Part shown: positions 9,401 to 17,649 of the stretch, one piece after another | How positions within the stretch are numbered: the stretch's first letter is position 1 | Layout: each line of letters opens with the position of its first letter | DNA from: Oscillibacter sp. | Lineage (GTDB): Bacteria; Bacillota; Clostridia; Oscillospirales; Oscillospiraceae | Direction: 5' to 3' | Assembly: GCA_022797935.1 (NCBI GenBank) | Contig: JAAWLO010000001.1 | Location: 24,254-88,253, forward strand | DNA length: 64,000 bases | The notes under the pieces: model-generated | What the model was told of the DNA's origin: nothing | What the model saw: the letters and a program-made list of their open reading frames with translations, nothing else | Databases searched by the model: none | Program-made: the position numbers and the translations under genes

Positions 9401-11474
9401 TCAGCTGATCTTCTCTCAGGGCTCCGCCAGCGGCGACCTGGACGGCGAGAAACGAATCTTTGATATGAACTTCCGGCTTTCCCCCGTCACTACTGCCAAC
9501 GTCAGCGCCGATACCGTGTGGGATATGCTGTTCTGGTCGGAAAATGCCATGACCTTTGAGCTGTATTCCCGGAAAATTTCCGGTGGAGGCTGGTCGCTGC
9601 TGGGTTCCGCCAGCTTCAATCCCACCAGTCTTACCCGCCGCGTAGGTATCAGTATCTCCCGGCAGATGCTCACCTCCCAAGGCGCAGACACTATTAACTT
9701 CGAGCCCCTTCAGAATATGAACGGCGACCGGGAATACGGTATTATTGTCACGGAGCTCAACGGAAACAAGAACCGCGCGGAATGGTCCGGCACCGGGTCC
9801 ATCACCATTGTTCCCGTGGCAGGAGATCAGGGTTCTATGACCGTTCTGGCCAACAGCAACCTGACTCCCGACAACTATAAAGCCCACCAGCAGGGCATCT
9901 ACGCTGTAAAGGAAATCGGCGTACCCACGGAATATACCGTCTCCTGCCCCTTCCGGGATACGAATCCGCCTACGTTCGTAGACGGCTATCCCACCTTCGA
10001 GGCCGGCGACACCGGTGTGAATATGAGCATCATGCTCAACCGCTCCGGACGGTATTATTACGTGATTGCTCCTGTAGGCTTTGTTCCCACCACCGTTACC
10101 AGCAACGGTAAACCCATCAGCAGCAGCAACCCCGCCGATACCTCTGTCACCTCCACTTCGGGCTGGGATAGTCTGCCGGTTAACGGTAATGACTTCGATG
10201 GGCGGAAGGACCCCACAGTAAACGGCAATGCTTCCCTCCCCTCCAGCGGTACCATCACCAATCCCAATTTTAAGGGTGACTCCTTCCGTACAGGCTCCGG
10301 CAACAGCGATGGTTCGTATACCAATATTCCAATCACAGAACTCACCCCCAACACGAATTATGTTGCCTACTTTGTTCTCCAGGGTGAATCTGCGGAATCT
10401 GTCTCCAATGTCTATGCGTTTGCCTTTAATACTTCCGAAGCAGACCGGCCCATCCTGCAGGCTCAGCTAAGCAACCCCCGCGTGACGGTCACCTCTTTGG
10501 CTCCCACTAACACCGATACGCCGAAGGATGCGCGGGTCAGTTACATGGTCATCAATTCCGTTATGCCGAATTCTATTCTCAACGGAAAGATGAGTAATAA
10601 CTGGAATGCGGATGCAGCCCAAAAGTACAACCTTTCAGATTCTACCATAAGCACCTATCAAAACTATACTTTGATAGAAGCCATGTCTGTCATGTATCGG
10701 GCCAACGGCGAGGTTAAAGGTTCCGTATTTGATTTGTTTGCCACGGAAAGCATCCAAGGGCAAGTAGCCAGCTGGTTCACCAGTGCCCAAACCAACGGCA
10801 ACAATATTTTGGCTGTGGGCATTGACTCCTTTACTCTGAATCGTGGTAATAAGTGGACCAATGACCAACTGGACTTCCGAAAAGAGCTGACCGGCAACAG
10901 CGGACAATACTGGTTTGTCGCTATGGGTGTAAGCGCAATCAGCGAAACCCGGTATGCGTTCACTTCCGCCCGATATCTGACCAATCCCGCCGTCACACAC
11001 CCGATGGTAACCGCTGTGGACTTCAACTATGACCGCAACCAATCTCCTTCTCAGCCCACAGCAGGAGAAGCCGAAAACCAGTCCTATACCGGAACACTTA
11101 CCATCACTTTTAATGGACCTCTATACTATGTAAATCCTCAAAACAACAAACTGCTTCAGGTTGTCGATACCTCTGATCCCGGTATTACGCAAGTTGGTGA
11201 CTATATTCGAAGCTCTGAGATCTGTTCACCTCAGATTCCTGTAGTCCAACTGGTTCCCAAGCAAAATGACACAACTCCTTCTTACTGCACTCAGCTTCGA
11301 TTCTCTGTTACGAACGGCTTTATACGAGCCAATGTTCAGTTTGGACAGTATTTGGCTAACAGTGCCGGTGACTATGGAGAAGAGACCTTGAGTCTCAGTA
11401 TGAAAGTCGAGCGAAATTCGAACGGCTTGTACGAAGCAGTCTTCACCGTTGATACGGCTGGCTGGACTGTCTGA
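6408..11474 (+). CDS. Giant secreted S-layer-homology (SLH) surface protein, 1688 aa
   Basis: Exported cell-wall-anchored protein. A signal peptide (hydrophobic 16-30, likely cleavage after AQA36) is followed by three SLH domains (about 40-83, 90-145 and 150-205; for example GYSDGTFRPKQLITRGQM) that bind secondary wall polymer. Residues about 215-440 are rich in short beta strands and Gly/Asn/Thr turns, like a beta-helix. The rest is a string of beta-sandwich-like units in which TTLDxxPPT boundaries recur (about 680-820). AGGAGG precedes the ATG. GC content falls visibly over the last ~900 nt. The ligand or function is unknown; an adhesin or S-layer-like coat is the likeliest role. Confidence 0.85.
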   Translation: MTVHTSSRAKPGFARLGALVLAALCSLALFVRPAQAAEWMDPYLDQVVEWGVMRGDAAGNLNPNRQITRAEFVTMVNRAFGYTKMSDGNPFRDITPSDWFYDDILIAHEVGYFNGTSDRTASPYNLVTREQAAVMLGRSLRFQGDPGTHTDFADDTEMGPWSRGLVQEAAGMGIIQGYSDGTFRPKQLITRGQMACFLVRALGTLVQETGEQTSGGVYGNLTINTPGVKLKDTVVTGNLYLTGGVGLGGVELENVTVMGKIVICGGGEAEGGQNSIILRNVTADALELDSLDEEQFISLQAEGLTSINNTTVRSSAFLQDLTDDGLGLQTITLDALEGAEFQLAGNIKNVLNLTPESTLQMAQGVAANVTIDESAIDAAVAIDDRASIKTLNLDRGVNVTGKGSISHVNINSAGSTVEMLPDTLTIRPGITANVDRENMDTNTAAESSEDPRILSGYPVARNVGPTSAEGVFSTNKRGTIYWGLSAMMDGSLSEEQLLNPGLNSSRIVRSGTLNATASNTEFTARLTGLTREGSYYLSAILVDSRGRKSPVKVTSFTTPDDSVPAFAPGYPTALLTEDSEGTQVVQASVMTTKDCQLYYVLLPNGSTAPTAADFRSAAIPGSLGFGVVDMKKNVPQLISRINTSYLEEQTTYSLYFWLNDADNGRSSAVRRLQITTLDKTPPTITHLTLTGTAARSATFTFALDEPGTLYWAVVKHSDKADNFYAPINGKPGGPLPKPEDLIAKIQVENGTNALRRGQANAARAATDVRFNVTGLDPQTHYDLYYVAKDRAGNYNVYTKELTPPMEFSTLDNEPPTVHQEFTHDGTDEGQTKPTPYPDTSIQLVFSESVQGIRDENGQTIHSIFAELYQAVRDASEAERAAKEEAFAKGLREHIKLWRRPASGQPVQVVERSAANENEVGDNWVIDYRKAQVETDPDTGEMIITFPYNSVLSKSGINLDSGVTYYFTLEGIADTSQAENTMKGNRGVVTLPDFTTIDAQLIFSQGSASGDLDGEKRIFDMNFRLSPVTTANVSADTVWDMLFWSENAMTFELYSRKISGGGWSLLGSASFNPTSLTRRVGISISRQMLTSQGADTINFEPLQNMNGDREYGIIVTELNGNKNRAEWSGTGSITIVPVAGDQGSMTVLANSNLTPDNYKAHQQGIYAVKEIGVPTEYTVSCPFRDTNPPTFVDGYPTFEAGDTGVNMSIMLNRSGRYYYVIAPVGFVPTTVTSNGKPISSSNPADTSVTSTSGWDSLPVNGNDFDGRKDPTVNGNASLPSSGTITNPNFKGDSFRTGSGNSDGSYTNIPITELTPNTNYVAYFVLQGESAESVSNVYAFAFNTSEADRPILQAQLSNPRVTVTSLAPTNTDTPKDARVSYMVINSVMPNSILNGKMSNNWNADAAQKYNLSDSTISTYQNYTLIEAMSVMYRANGEVKGSVFDLFATESIQGQVASWFTSAQTNGNNILAVGIDSFTLNRGNKWTNDQLDFRKELTGNSGQYWFVAMGVSAISETRYAFTSARYLTNPAVTHPMVTAVDFNYDRNQSPSQPTAGEAENQSYTGTLTITFNGPLYYVNPQNNKLLQVVDTSDPGITQVGDYIRSSEICSPQIPVVQLVPKQNDTTPSYCTQLRFSVTNGFIRANVQFGQYLANSAGDYGEETLSLSMKVERNSNGLYEAVFTVDTAGWTV

Positions 11475-11498
11475 CAACCTAAAATCCCAACTCACCGC

Positions 11499-11538
11499 GG
11501 GAGGGCGGGCGGCACCGCCTGTCCTCCCACACCGTTTT
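11499..11538 (+). terminator. Possible partial terminator/attenuator between the two SLH genes
   Basis: GGGAGG (11499-11504) pairs with CCTCCC (11523-11528), with an internal CGG-rich stem, followed after five bases by GTTTTTA. The T tract is short and offset, so partial read-through into the second SLH gene is plausible. Confidence 0.5.
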
Positions 11539-11561
11539 TAAGGAAAGGAGACATTTCCTCC

Positions 11562-14500
11562 ATGAAATCCTATTTTTCCCGCCGCCTTTGTTCACTCCTG
11601 CTGGCTTTGGTGATGACGCTGTCTCTGGTTGTTCCAGCGGCGGCAGATGAAGGTGTTGATATTCCACCCACAGTCCCTGTGACTAGCATTCAACTGACCC
11701 CGGCTGCTATTACCAGTATAAGTCCAGGTTCAACGCAAAAAATTACCGCACTCATCTCTCCCTCTGACGCAACAGACCCGACCCTTACTTGGAGCAGCGA
11801 CACGGAAAGTGTTGCGACCGTTGACCAGTACGGTGCCGTCACTGCCGTCGCTGCCGGTACGGCAACCATTACAGCTGCCGCCAACGATGGAAGCAACGTT
11901 TCCGCTGCTTGCACAGTCACCGTAAAGGCGGCACAGCCTCAGCCTCCCACACTTACTGGCATTACCATCAGCGGACCCAGCCGTGTCAACATTAAAGAAG
12001 CCATTACCCTGCGGACCCAGCTGACGCCTGCGGACGCTTCCGTTGGCAATCTCACTTGGGACAGCAGTAACTCTAATATTGCTACAGTTCAGGCAGCAAG
12101 TGCGAACGGCACTGCTACCGTCACCGGCAAATCTGCAGGCACTGTCCAAATCCGCGCCAGCGCCAACGGTATTACCAGCGCCCCCTATACGGTCACCGTC
12201 ACAGACCCTGACGCGGCCACCCGGATCACCTTGAAAACCGGCGGCAAAGAACTGGCTTCCAGCGACAGCGGAAACAACCTCATTTCCCAACCACTCGCCG
12301 CGAAGGAAACCCTGGAGATCAATGCCACGATCGATCCTTCTTCTGCCCAGAGCCGCAACGACATCCAGTGGGATACCAGCAATCCCGATATCGCCACGGT
12401 AGACCGCCTTACCACCAGCTTCGCCGCCCGGGTTACCGCCGGTGAAAAGGCCGGTACTGCTTTTATCTCCGCCACTATCCGGGGAACCGATATCACCGCC
12501 CGGTTTGCCGTCACCGTCTCCGTTCCCGACCCTGACCGGGTGAAGAGCTTCCACATCACCACTCCGCCGGGACAATATGTGGACGTGGGCGCCTCCATGC
12601 CGCTGAGCTATGAAATTAACCCTTCTACTGCGCTCAATAAAGACATTGCCTGGCGCAGCGATACCCCCGCCGTCGCTACCGTCAGCTCCACCGGCGTCAT
12701 CACCGGCGTGGCTCCCGGCAAAGCTACCATCACCGCCACTACCGCCGACGGCGGCTTTACCGACGAATACGAAATAGAGGTCTCCGGCATCCGGCTGGAG
12801 AAGCACACCCTCTCCCTCTATATCAACACCAGCGAAACCCTCACTTACCAGAGCTACGGCAACGCCAAGGAGCTTACGCCCACCTGGACCGCCGTGAATC
12901 CCTCTATCGCCAGCACCTCTTCCCCCAGCATCGGCCGCGTTACCGGCCACTTCGCCGGCACCACCGACATCACCGTCACCGCCGGCAGCTACAACGACAC
13001 CTGCACCGTTACCGTCTCGGAGGACATTGCCCAGGCCATTACCGTGAACATGGGCTCCAGCCTCTCCTACTCCTTCGCCGGTATCCTCTCTCAGCTCAAT
13101 GACCGCTGCATGAGCAAAACCAGCAGCCGTCTGGACGCTGTCTACAACCTCACCGCCTCTCCGGAAGAGGGGATTCTCTATCACCGCTACACCTCCCCCT
13201 CCAGCCCCGGCCAGGGCGTGGGCGGCACGGAACGCTATTACTACAGCCCCGCCAACAACAACCAGCGGGCCATCAAGGATGTTTCCTTCGTCCCCTCCAC
13301 CGGCTTTGACGGCACCGCTGTCATCAACTATACCGGTGTGGGCACCAACGGCGTCAGCTTTGTGGGCACCATCCGCATTCAGGCCTCCTCCGGCGGTGAC
13401 GTGCGCTATTCCACCGCCATCAATGAGCCAGTGGCCTTTTCCGCAAAACAGTTTGCCGACATCTGCCTCAGCCGGACTGGGAAGAATCTCCGCTATGTCA
13501 CCTTTGACCTGCCCTCCGAGTCCCGGGGCATCCTGTATTATAACTACAGTCCCAACCAGTTCTCCCCCAAGGTGGACAGCACCACCCGCTACTACAGCGG
13601 CAGCAATCCTTCCCTTGACCAAATCACCTTCGTTCCAGCGGAGGGCTTCAAGGGCAATGTGGACATCACCTACCGCTGCACGGACAGCTCCGGCGGCACC
13701 TATGTGGGCACCGTCGCCATCAATGTCTACGCCCCCAACGGCACGCAAACCGGCGACGTCACCTACTCCACCGGGCTTAACCAGCGCGTGACGCTCAACG
13801 CCAGCGACTTCAACAGCGCCAGCCAGCGCCTGACGAACAACAGCCTCAGCTATATCCGCTTCACCAACCTGCCCTCCTCCAGCGCCGGACGGCTGTATCT
13901 GAACTACGTCAACAGCTCCAGCACCCAGGTCACCACGGGGCGGAACTACTACCGCAGCTCCACCCCCCGCATCTCCAACATCACCTTCGTCCCCGCGAAG
14001 GACTACAGCGGCACGGTAACGATTCCCTTCACCGGCACCAATGCTTCCGGAAAGAATTTCAACGCCAATCTGGTCATCCGGGTGGGGACCACGGAGGACG
14101 TCATTCACTACAACACCCGCACCGGTCAGTCGGTAACCTTCTACGCCTCGGACTTCAACACCGCCTGCCGGGCCGCCACGGGAAATACCCTGGACTACGT
14201 CCGCTTCCATCTCCCCAATTCCACCTACGGCACCTTGTACTATCAGTACAACACCTCCAGCAAAACCGGCAGCACGGTTACCACTTCCACCAATTATTAC
14301 TACACGTCCAACAGCGGCGGCCGTCTCCTCAGCGACGTGACCTTCGCCGCCGCCAATACCTCCGGCACCGTCCGCTTCTCTTACACCGGTTATTCCACCG
14401 GCGGACAGACCTTCAGCGGCACGGTGGAAGTCACCGTCGATCCCTCTTCCACCGCCACGGCCTCTGCCATCCGCTATACCGGCAGCGCCGCGCCGGTGGC

Positions 14501-15350
14501 CTTCCGGTCCTCGGACTTCCAGAACGTCTGCCAGACGGCCTTGGGCAATCCGCTGGCCTCGGTGCAGTTCAACTCCATTCCCTCCACGGGACGCCTGAAG
14601 CAAAATTACAGTGGTCCTGTTCAGAGCGGTTCCGCCGTCACCACCACCAACCGCTACAGCCTGCAGGATCTGGACCGCATCAGCTACCTGCCCCGGGCGG
14701 AATATCAGGGACTGGTTACCATTCCCTTCACCGTCTATGACAGCAAGGGCGCCAGCTACGCCGGTTCTGTGGAAATTCAGATTTCCACCGCCTACTGCCC
14801 CAGCAGCTTCTATGACACCGCCAGCGGCTGGGACTGGGCAAAGCCCTCCATTGAGTTCCTCCGGGTCAGCGGCATCACCACCGGTTACAACGACGGAACG
14901 TTCCGTCCCGGGCGGTCTATCAGCCGCGGCGAGTTCACGCTGATGCTCTGCCGGGCCTTCCAGCTTCAGGGCAACGGCAGTACAGTCAGCTTCCCGGATG
15001 TCCCTGCCAGCAGCGTTTATGCCTCTGCCATTGCCACCGCCCGGCAGCTGGGAATTGTTCAGGGCAGCAATGGCCGCTTCCAGCCCAACAGCCCCATCAC
15101 CCGCCAAAGCGCCATGACCATGATCTGCCGGGCCATGGAGGCCGCAGGACAGTCCGTCCCCACCGCTTCCACCACGCTGCTTTCCGCTTATGTGGATGGA
15201 AACCGTGTCTCCTCCCACGCCCGCAGCGCCATTGCTTCTCTGCTGCAAATGGGAGCCGTGCGGGGCACCGCGGACATGCGCCTGAACCCCGGCAATCCCA
15301 TCAGCCGGGCAGAGATGGCCGTCATCCTCCACCGGGTGCTGACCCGCTGA
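11562..15350 (+). CDS. Secreted surface protein with Big2 domains, five long repeats and C-terminal SLH domains, 1262 aa
   Basis: Signal peptide (MKSYFSRRLCSLLLALVM, cleavage near AAA|DEG), then five bacterial Ig-like (Big2) domains at about 38-485, each with the family pattern W-S-S/N-P-x-I/V-A-T-V and G-x-A-x-I-T. Next come five tandem units of about 112-127 aa starting near residues 485, 612, 731, 845 and 967, each with YYY/RYY-type centres and a TFVPA-like strand. Three C-terminal SLH domains (about 1079-1262, for example GYNDGTFRPGRSISRGEFT) anchor it to the wall. SLH at the C-terminus here and at the N-terminus in the neighbour means the two are not simple duplicates. AAAGGAG lies 11 nt before the ATG. 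Probable adhesin or surface stalk; ligand unknown. Confidence 0.87.
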   Translation: MKSYFSRRLCSLLLALVMTLSLVVPAAADEGVDIPPTVPVTSIQLTPAAITSISPGSTQKITALISPSDATDPTLTWSSDTESVATVDQYGAVTAVAAGTATITAAANDGSNVSAACTVTVKAAQPQPPTLTGITISGPSRVNIKEAITLRTQLTPADASVGNLTWDSSNSNIATVQAASANGTATVTGKSAGTVQIRASANGITSAPYTVTVTDPDAATRITLKTGGKELASSDSGNNLISQPLAAKETLEINATIDPSSAQSRNDIQWDTSNPDIATVDRLTTSFAARVTAGEKAGTAFISATIRGTDITARFAVTVSVPDPDRVKSFHITTPPGQYVDVGASMPLSYEINPSTALNKDIAWRSDTPAVATVSSTGVITGVAPGKATITATTADGGFTDEYEIEVSGIRLEKHTLSLYINTSETLTYQSYGNAKELTPTWTAVNPSIASTSSPSIGRVTGHFAGTTDITVTAGSYNDTCTVTVSEDIAQAITVNMGSSLSYSFAGILSQLNDRCMSKTSSRLDAVYNLTASPEEGILYHRYTSPSSPGQGVGGTERYYYSPANNNQRAIKDVSFVPSTGFDGTAVINYTGVGTNGVSFVGTIRIQASSGGDVRYSTAINEPVAFSAKQFADICLSRTGKNLRYVTFDLPSESRGILYYNYSPNQFSPKVDSTTRYYSGSNPSLDQITFVPAEGFKGNVDITYRCTDSSGGTYVGTVAINVYAPNGTQTGDVTYSTGLNQRVTLNASDFNSASQRLTNNSLSYIRFTNLPSSSAGRLYLNYVNSSSTQVTTGRNYYRSSTPRISNITFVPAKDYSGTVTIPFTGTNASGKNFNANLVIRVGTTEDVIHYNTRTGQSVTFYASDFNTACRAATGNTLDYVRFHLPNSTYGTLYYQYNTSSKTGSTVTTSTNYYYTSNSGGRLLSDVTFAAANTSGTVRFSYTGYSTGGQTFSGTVEVTVDPSSTATASAIRYTGSAAPVAFRSSDFQNVCQTALGNPLASVQFNSIPSTGRLKQNYSGPVQSGSAVTTTNRYSLQDLDRISYLPRAEYQGLVTIPFTVYDSKGASYAGSVEIQISTAYCPSSFYDTASGWDWAKPSIEFLRVSGITTGYNDGTFRPGRSISRGEFTLMLCRAFQLQGNGSTVSFPDVPASSVYASAIATARQLGIVQGSNGRFQPNSPITRQSAMTMICRAMEAAGQSVPTASTTLLSAYVDGNRVSSHARSAIASLLQMGAVRGTADMRLNPGNPISRAEMAVILHRVLTR
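13018..14797 (+). repeat. Five tandem ~115-residue protein repeats
   Basis: Units begin near 13018, 13399, 13755, 14098 and 14463 and encode about 112-127 residues each. The shared frame is a Tyr-rich start, an acidic-aromatic ASDF-type helix, a YYY centre and a closing strand SGTVTIPFTG-like. Divergence at the DNA level indicates old duplications. Confidence 0.7.
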
Positions 15351-15369
15351 GGCAAGAAAGGAGACGATC

Positions 15370-16086
15370 ATGGGTTTATTTGACTTTCTGAAACGGCACA
15401 AAAGCCCGCCCCCGGCAGAGGAGACCCCGCCGCCTCCAGCAGAAAAGCAGCCGGAGGGTCCGCCTCCCGAGCTCTACGACGGAATGCGCATTGAGGTCAT
15501 GACGCCGGAAAATCACCTTCTCTATGTAGGACGGCTGAAAATCTACAGCGCCAGCATTCTGGAGATCCGCTCCGAGTCCGACGGGGAACTCCCCCGGGCC
15601 CTGTATAAGCAGGCGGTGAAGCTGCGGGGCTTCCAGCGCAATTCCGAAGCCTTCACCCTCAACGGCACCATCTGTCACAGCAGCCCGGCCTTCTGGCATG
15701 TGGAAAACATCCGCTTCCTTCAGCGGGAAGACCAGCGCAGCTTCTTCCGGCAGAACACAGACACAGAGGCCACCTTTGTCCTGGATGGGCACTGGCCCGA
15801 CGAGGCGGTCCCCTGCCGGATTCTGGATCTCAGCGCCGGCGGCCTCCGGATTACCACCAAGGAGCAGCTTCCGGTAGGTTCTATCTTCCACATCTCCACG
15901 GCCCTTTTGGAAAATGAGGACCCCTTTACCATCACCTGTCAGATTCGCCGTGCTGCCGAACAGCAGATGGGCAGCTTTGAGTATGGCTGTCAGTTTATTG
16001 GCCTGCCTCCCAAAGACCAGGAACGGCTGCTGCAAGTCATTTTTGTACTCCAGCGGAAAATGCTTCAGGCCCGCCGGGATTTCTGA
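15370..16086 (+). CDS. Second PilZ-domain c-di-GMP-binding protein
   Basis: A 238-aa protein with a short amphipathic start (MGLFDFLKRHK), a Pro-rich linker (12-33), an N-terminal beta domain (about 36-118) and a PilZ domain (about 120-230). The c-di-GMP-binding motifs are R123xxxR127 (QRSFFRQ) and D153-L-S-A-G-G158. ATG 15370 follows GGAGACGATC 19 nt after the second SLH gene stop. A strong terminator lies directly downstream, so the run 3998-16086 ends here. Two PilZ genes thus flank the two giant surface proteins. The MGLFDFLKR start could act as a membrane or partner-binding helix; that is inference. Confidence 0.85.
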   Translation: MGLFDFLKRHKSPPPAEETPPPPAEKQPEGPPPELYDGMRIEVMTPENHLLYVGRLKIYSASILEIRSESDGELPRALYKQAVKLRGFQRNSEAFTLNGTICHSSPAFWHVENIRFLQREDQRSFFRQNTDTEATFVLDGHWPDEAVPCRILDLSAGGLRITTKEQLPVGSIFHISTALLENEDPFTITCQIRRAAEQQMGSFEYGCQFIGLPPKDQERLLQVIFVLQRKMLQARRDF

Positions 16087-16102
16087 ATCCCGCTCATGAT
16101 TT

Positions 16103-16146
16103 GTCCCCCCTCGGAAGTACTGTACTTCCAAGGGGGGACGTTTTTT
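16103..16146 (+). terminator. Rho-independent terminator after the PilZ/SLH gene run
   Basis: A 17-bp near-perfect stem (GTCCCCCCTCGGAAGTA against TACTTCCAAGGGGGGAC) with a CTG loop at 16103-16139, followed by GTTTTTT. Confidence 0.92.
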
Positions 16147-16209
16147 CCGGGTTAAAAGCCTTTGTAATTGGAAATAATTCCCTTTACTTTCATTTGGGAG
16201 GAACCGCCT

Positions 16210-17649
16210 ATGTCTGTTGCCTTCTCATCCTTCTGCACCGCCACACCGGCGGGCTTCGAGACGCTGCGCCGCTGTGTCGACCGCTGCGGCCAGCAGGGCC
16301 GGAGCTACGAATTCCAGGATTGCCAAATGCCGGACGGCTGCGTTCCCCAGAAAGCCGTATTGGGCTTTTTGCAGCGGAACAGCGGCTATCTGCTCTACTG
16401 GCGGCCTGCGGTGGTCTACCGGGGAGACAGTCCCCTGCTGGCAGCCCTCTTTGCCCGAAGTGTCTGGCGTTTTGAGCGTTACGACCTTCTCTGTGCCCGC
16501 CTGCAGGCTCTGAGCCGGGAAGCCGCTCCTGTTCCGGCTTTCCGTCCGCCTCCCTTTCCCGCAGAGGAACCCAAAACCGCTGCCAAACCGAAACCCCAGC
16601 CGGAACTTTTGACCCAGGCGGCCGTTTGGCCTCTCCTGTACCGCCGCCTGCGCCAAGAGCTCAGTCAATCCGTGCTTGGCCAGGAGCGGGCTGTGGAGGC
16701 CGCCGCCTTCCGGCTTTACAGCCACGCAGGCAAACGCAGTCCCGCCCGTCCCCTCTCCCTGATCTTCCATGGTCCCACCGGCGTAGGGAAATCGGAACTG
16801 GGAAAGGCCCTGGCTCCCGCTTTGGAGCGCTGCTGCGGAAAACGATATCAGTTTGTCTGGACAGAGCTGAACACCTTCACTGAGGCCCATTCCGTCCACC
16901 GCCTCACCGGCGCGCCGCCGGGCTATGTGGGCTATGAGGACCAGCCGGTCTTTGAAGCTGTACGCCAGAACCCTTGGACGGTTTTCATGTTCGACGAGCT
17001 GGAAAAGGCCCACCCGGAGGTGCTGAAGGTCTTCATGTCCATCCTGGACGAGGGCCGTGCCACAGCCCGGAAAGCCGGCGAAAAGGGAGAGCGGGAATTG
17101 GATTTCCGGCACTGTATTTTCGTTTTCACCACCAACGCAGACCTGACAGCAGCGGGAGACCGTCCCCTGGGCTTCTGCGGCCAGCGCTCTTCTGCCAAAC
17201 CAGCTGAAACTGCGCCAAGCGCCAACCCAGCCGAACTGGCGGAGCGCCTCTTCCAGGAAAACGAAGAAGCACGCCGGGCAATGGTGCGCCACGGCGTGCT
17301 TCCGGAAATCGCGGGCCGCTTCAGCGGCATCATTGGCTTTCAGCGCTTGGAGGACGAGGCCCGTCAGGCCGTCACCGTCAAGCAGATTACGGCTCTGGGC
17401 CGGGAGTACGGTCTGGACATTGTCCAGGTGGAGGCAAGCACTGCCCGGGCTTTGACGCCGGGGAAAGATGCTCTTTCCGTACGCTCCTCCGTCTGTGTAC
17501 TGGAGAGTCTGCTGGCCCCCCTCTTCACGGCGGCTTCCGGTCAGACCGCTTACCGCCTTGCCGGAACGCCGCCGGGGGCCCTTCAGTTGATGGCGGTCTC
17601 TTCCAGCTCCAGTTCCCGCACGCGGTTGTTCAGCACATCCAGCACGTAG
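16210..17649 (+). CDS. Orphan ClpB/ClpA-like AAA+ ATPase (single ATPase domain)
   Basis: A 479-aa protein whose C-terminal two-thirds match the second ATPase domain of ClpA/ClpB: LGQERAVEAAAFRLY (155-169), Walker A GPTGVGKS (188-195), pore loop GAPPGYVGYED (234-244), Walker B VFMFDELEKA (258-267), sensor-1 FTTNA (306-310) and IAGRFSGIIGF. The first ~135 residues are unrelated to the Clp N-domain and end in a Pro/Lys-rich linker. No ClpP-binding loop was recognised. ATG 16210 has TTGGGAGG 9 nt upstream. The 3' end overlaps the convergent gene (17583-18830) by 67 bp. It may unfold or remodel a local substrate; the substrate is unknown. Confidence 0.8.
   Translation: MSVAFSSFCTATPAGFETLRRCVDRCGQQGRSYEFQDCQMPDGCVPQKAVLGFLQRNSGYLLYWRPAVVYRGDSPLLAALFARSVWRFERYDLLCARLQALSREAAPVPAFRPPPFPAEEPKTAAKPKPQPELLTQAAVWPLLYRRLRQELSQSVLGQERAVEAAAFRLYSHAGKRSPARPLSLIFHGPTGVGKSELGKALAPALERCCGKRYQFVWTELNTFTEAHSVHRLTGAPPGYVGYEDQPVFEAVRQNPWTVFMFDELEKAHPEVLKVFMSILDEGRATARKAGEKGERELDFRHCIFVFTTNADLTAAGDRPLGFCGQRSSAKPAETAPSANPAELAERLFQENEEARRAMVRHGVLPEIAGRFSGIIGFQRLEDEARQAVTVKQITALGREYGLDIVQVEASTARALTPGKDALSVRSSVCVLESLLAPLFTAASGQTAYRLAGTPPGALQLMAVSSSSSSRTRLFSTSST

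Noticed and set aside
6348..9887. Open frame of ~1179 codons on the minus strand opposite the first SLH gene
   Set aside because: Gly/Val/His-rich shadow of a well supported coding strand; the plus-strand product has a signal peptide and SLH domains.
11730..15401. Open frame of ~1223 codons on the minus strand opposite the second SLH gene
   Set aside because: Same explanation; no recognisable domains or start signal.
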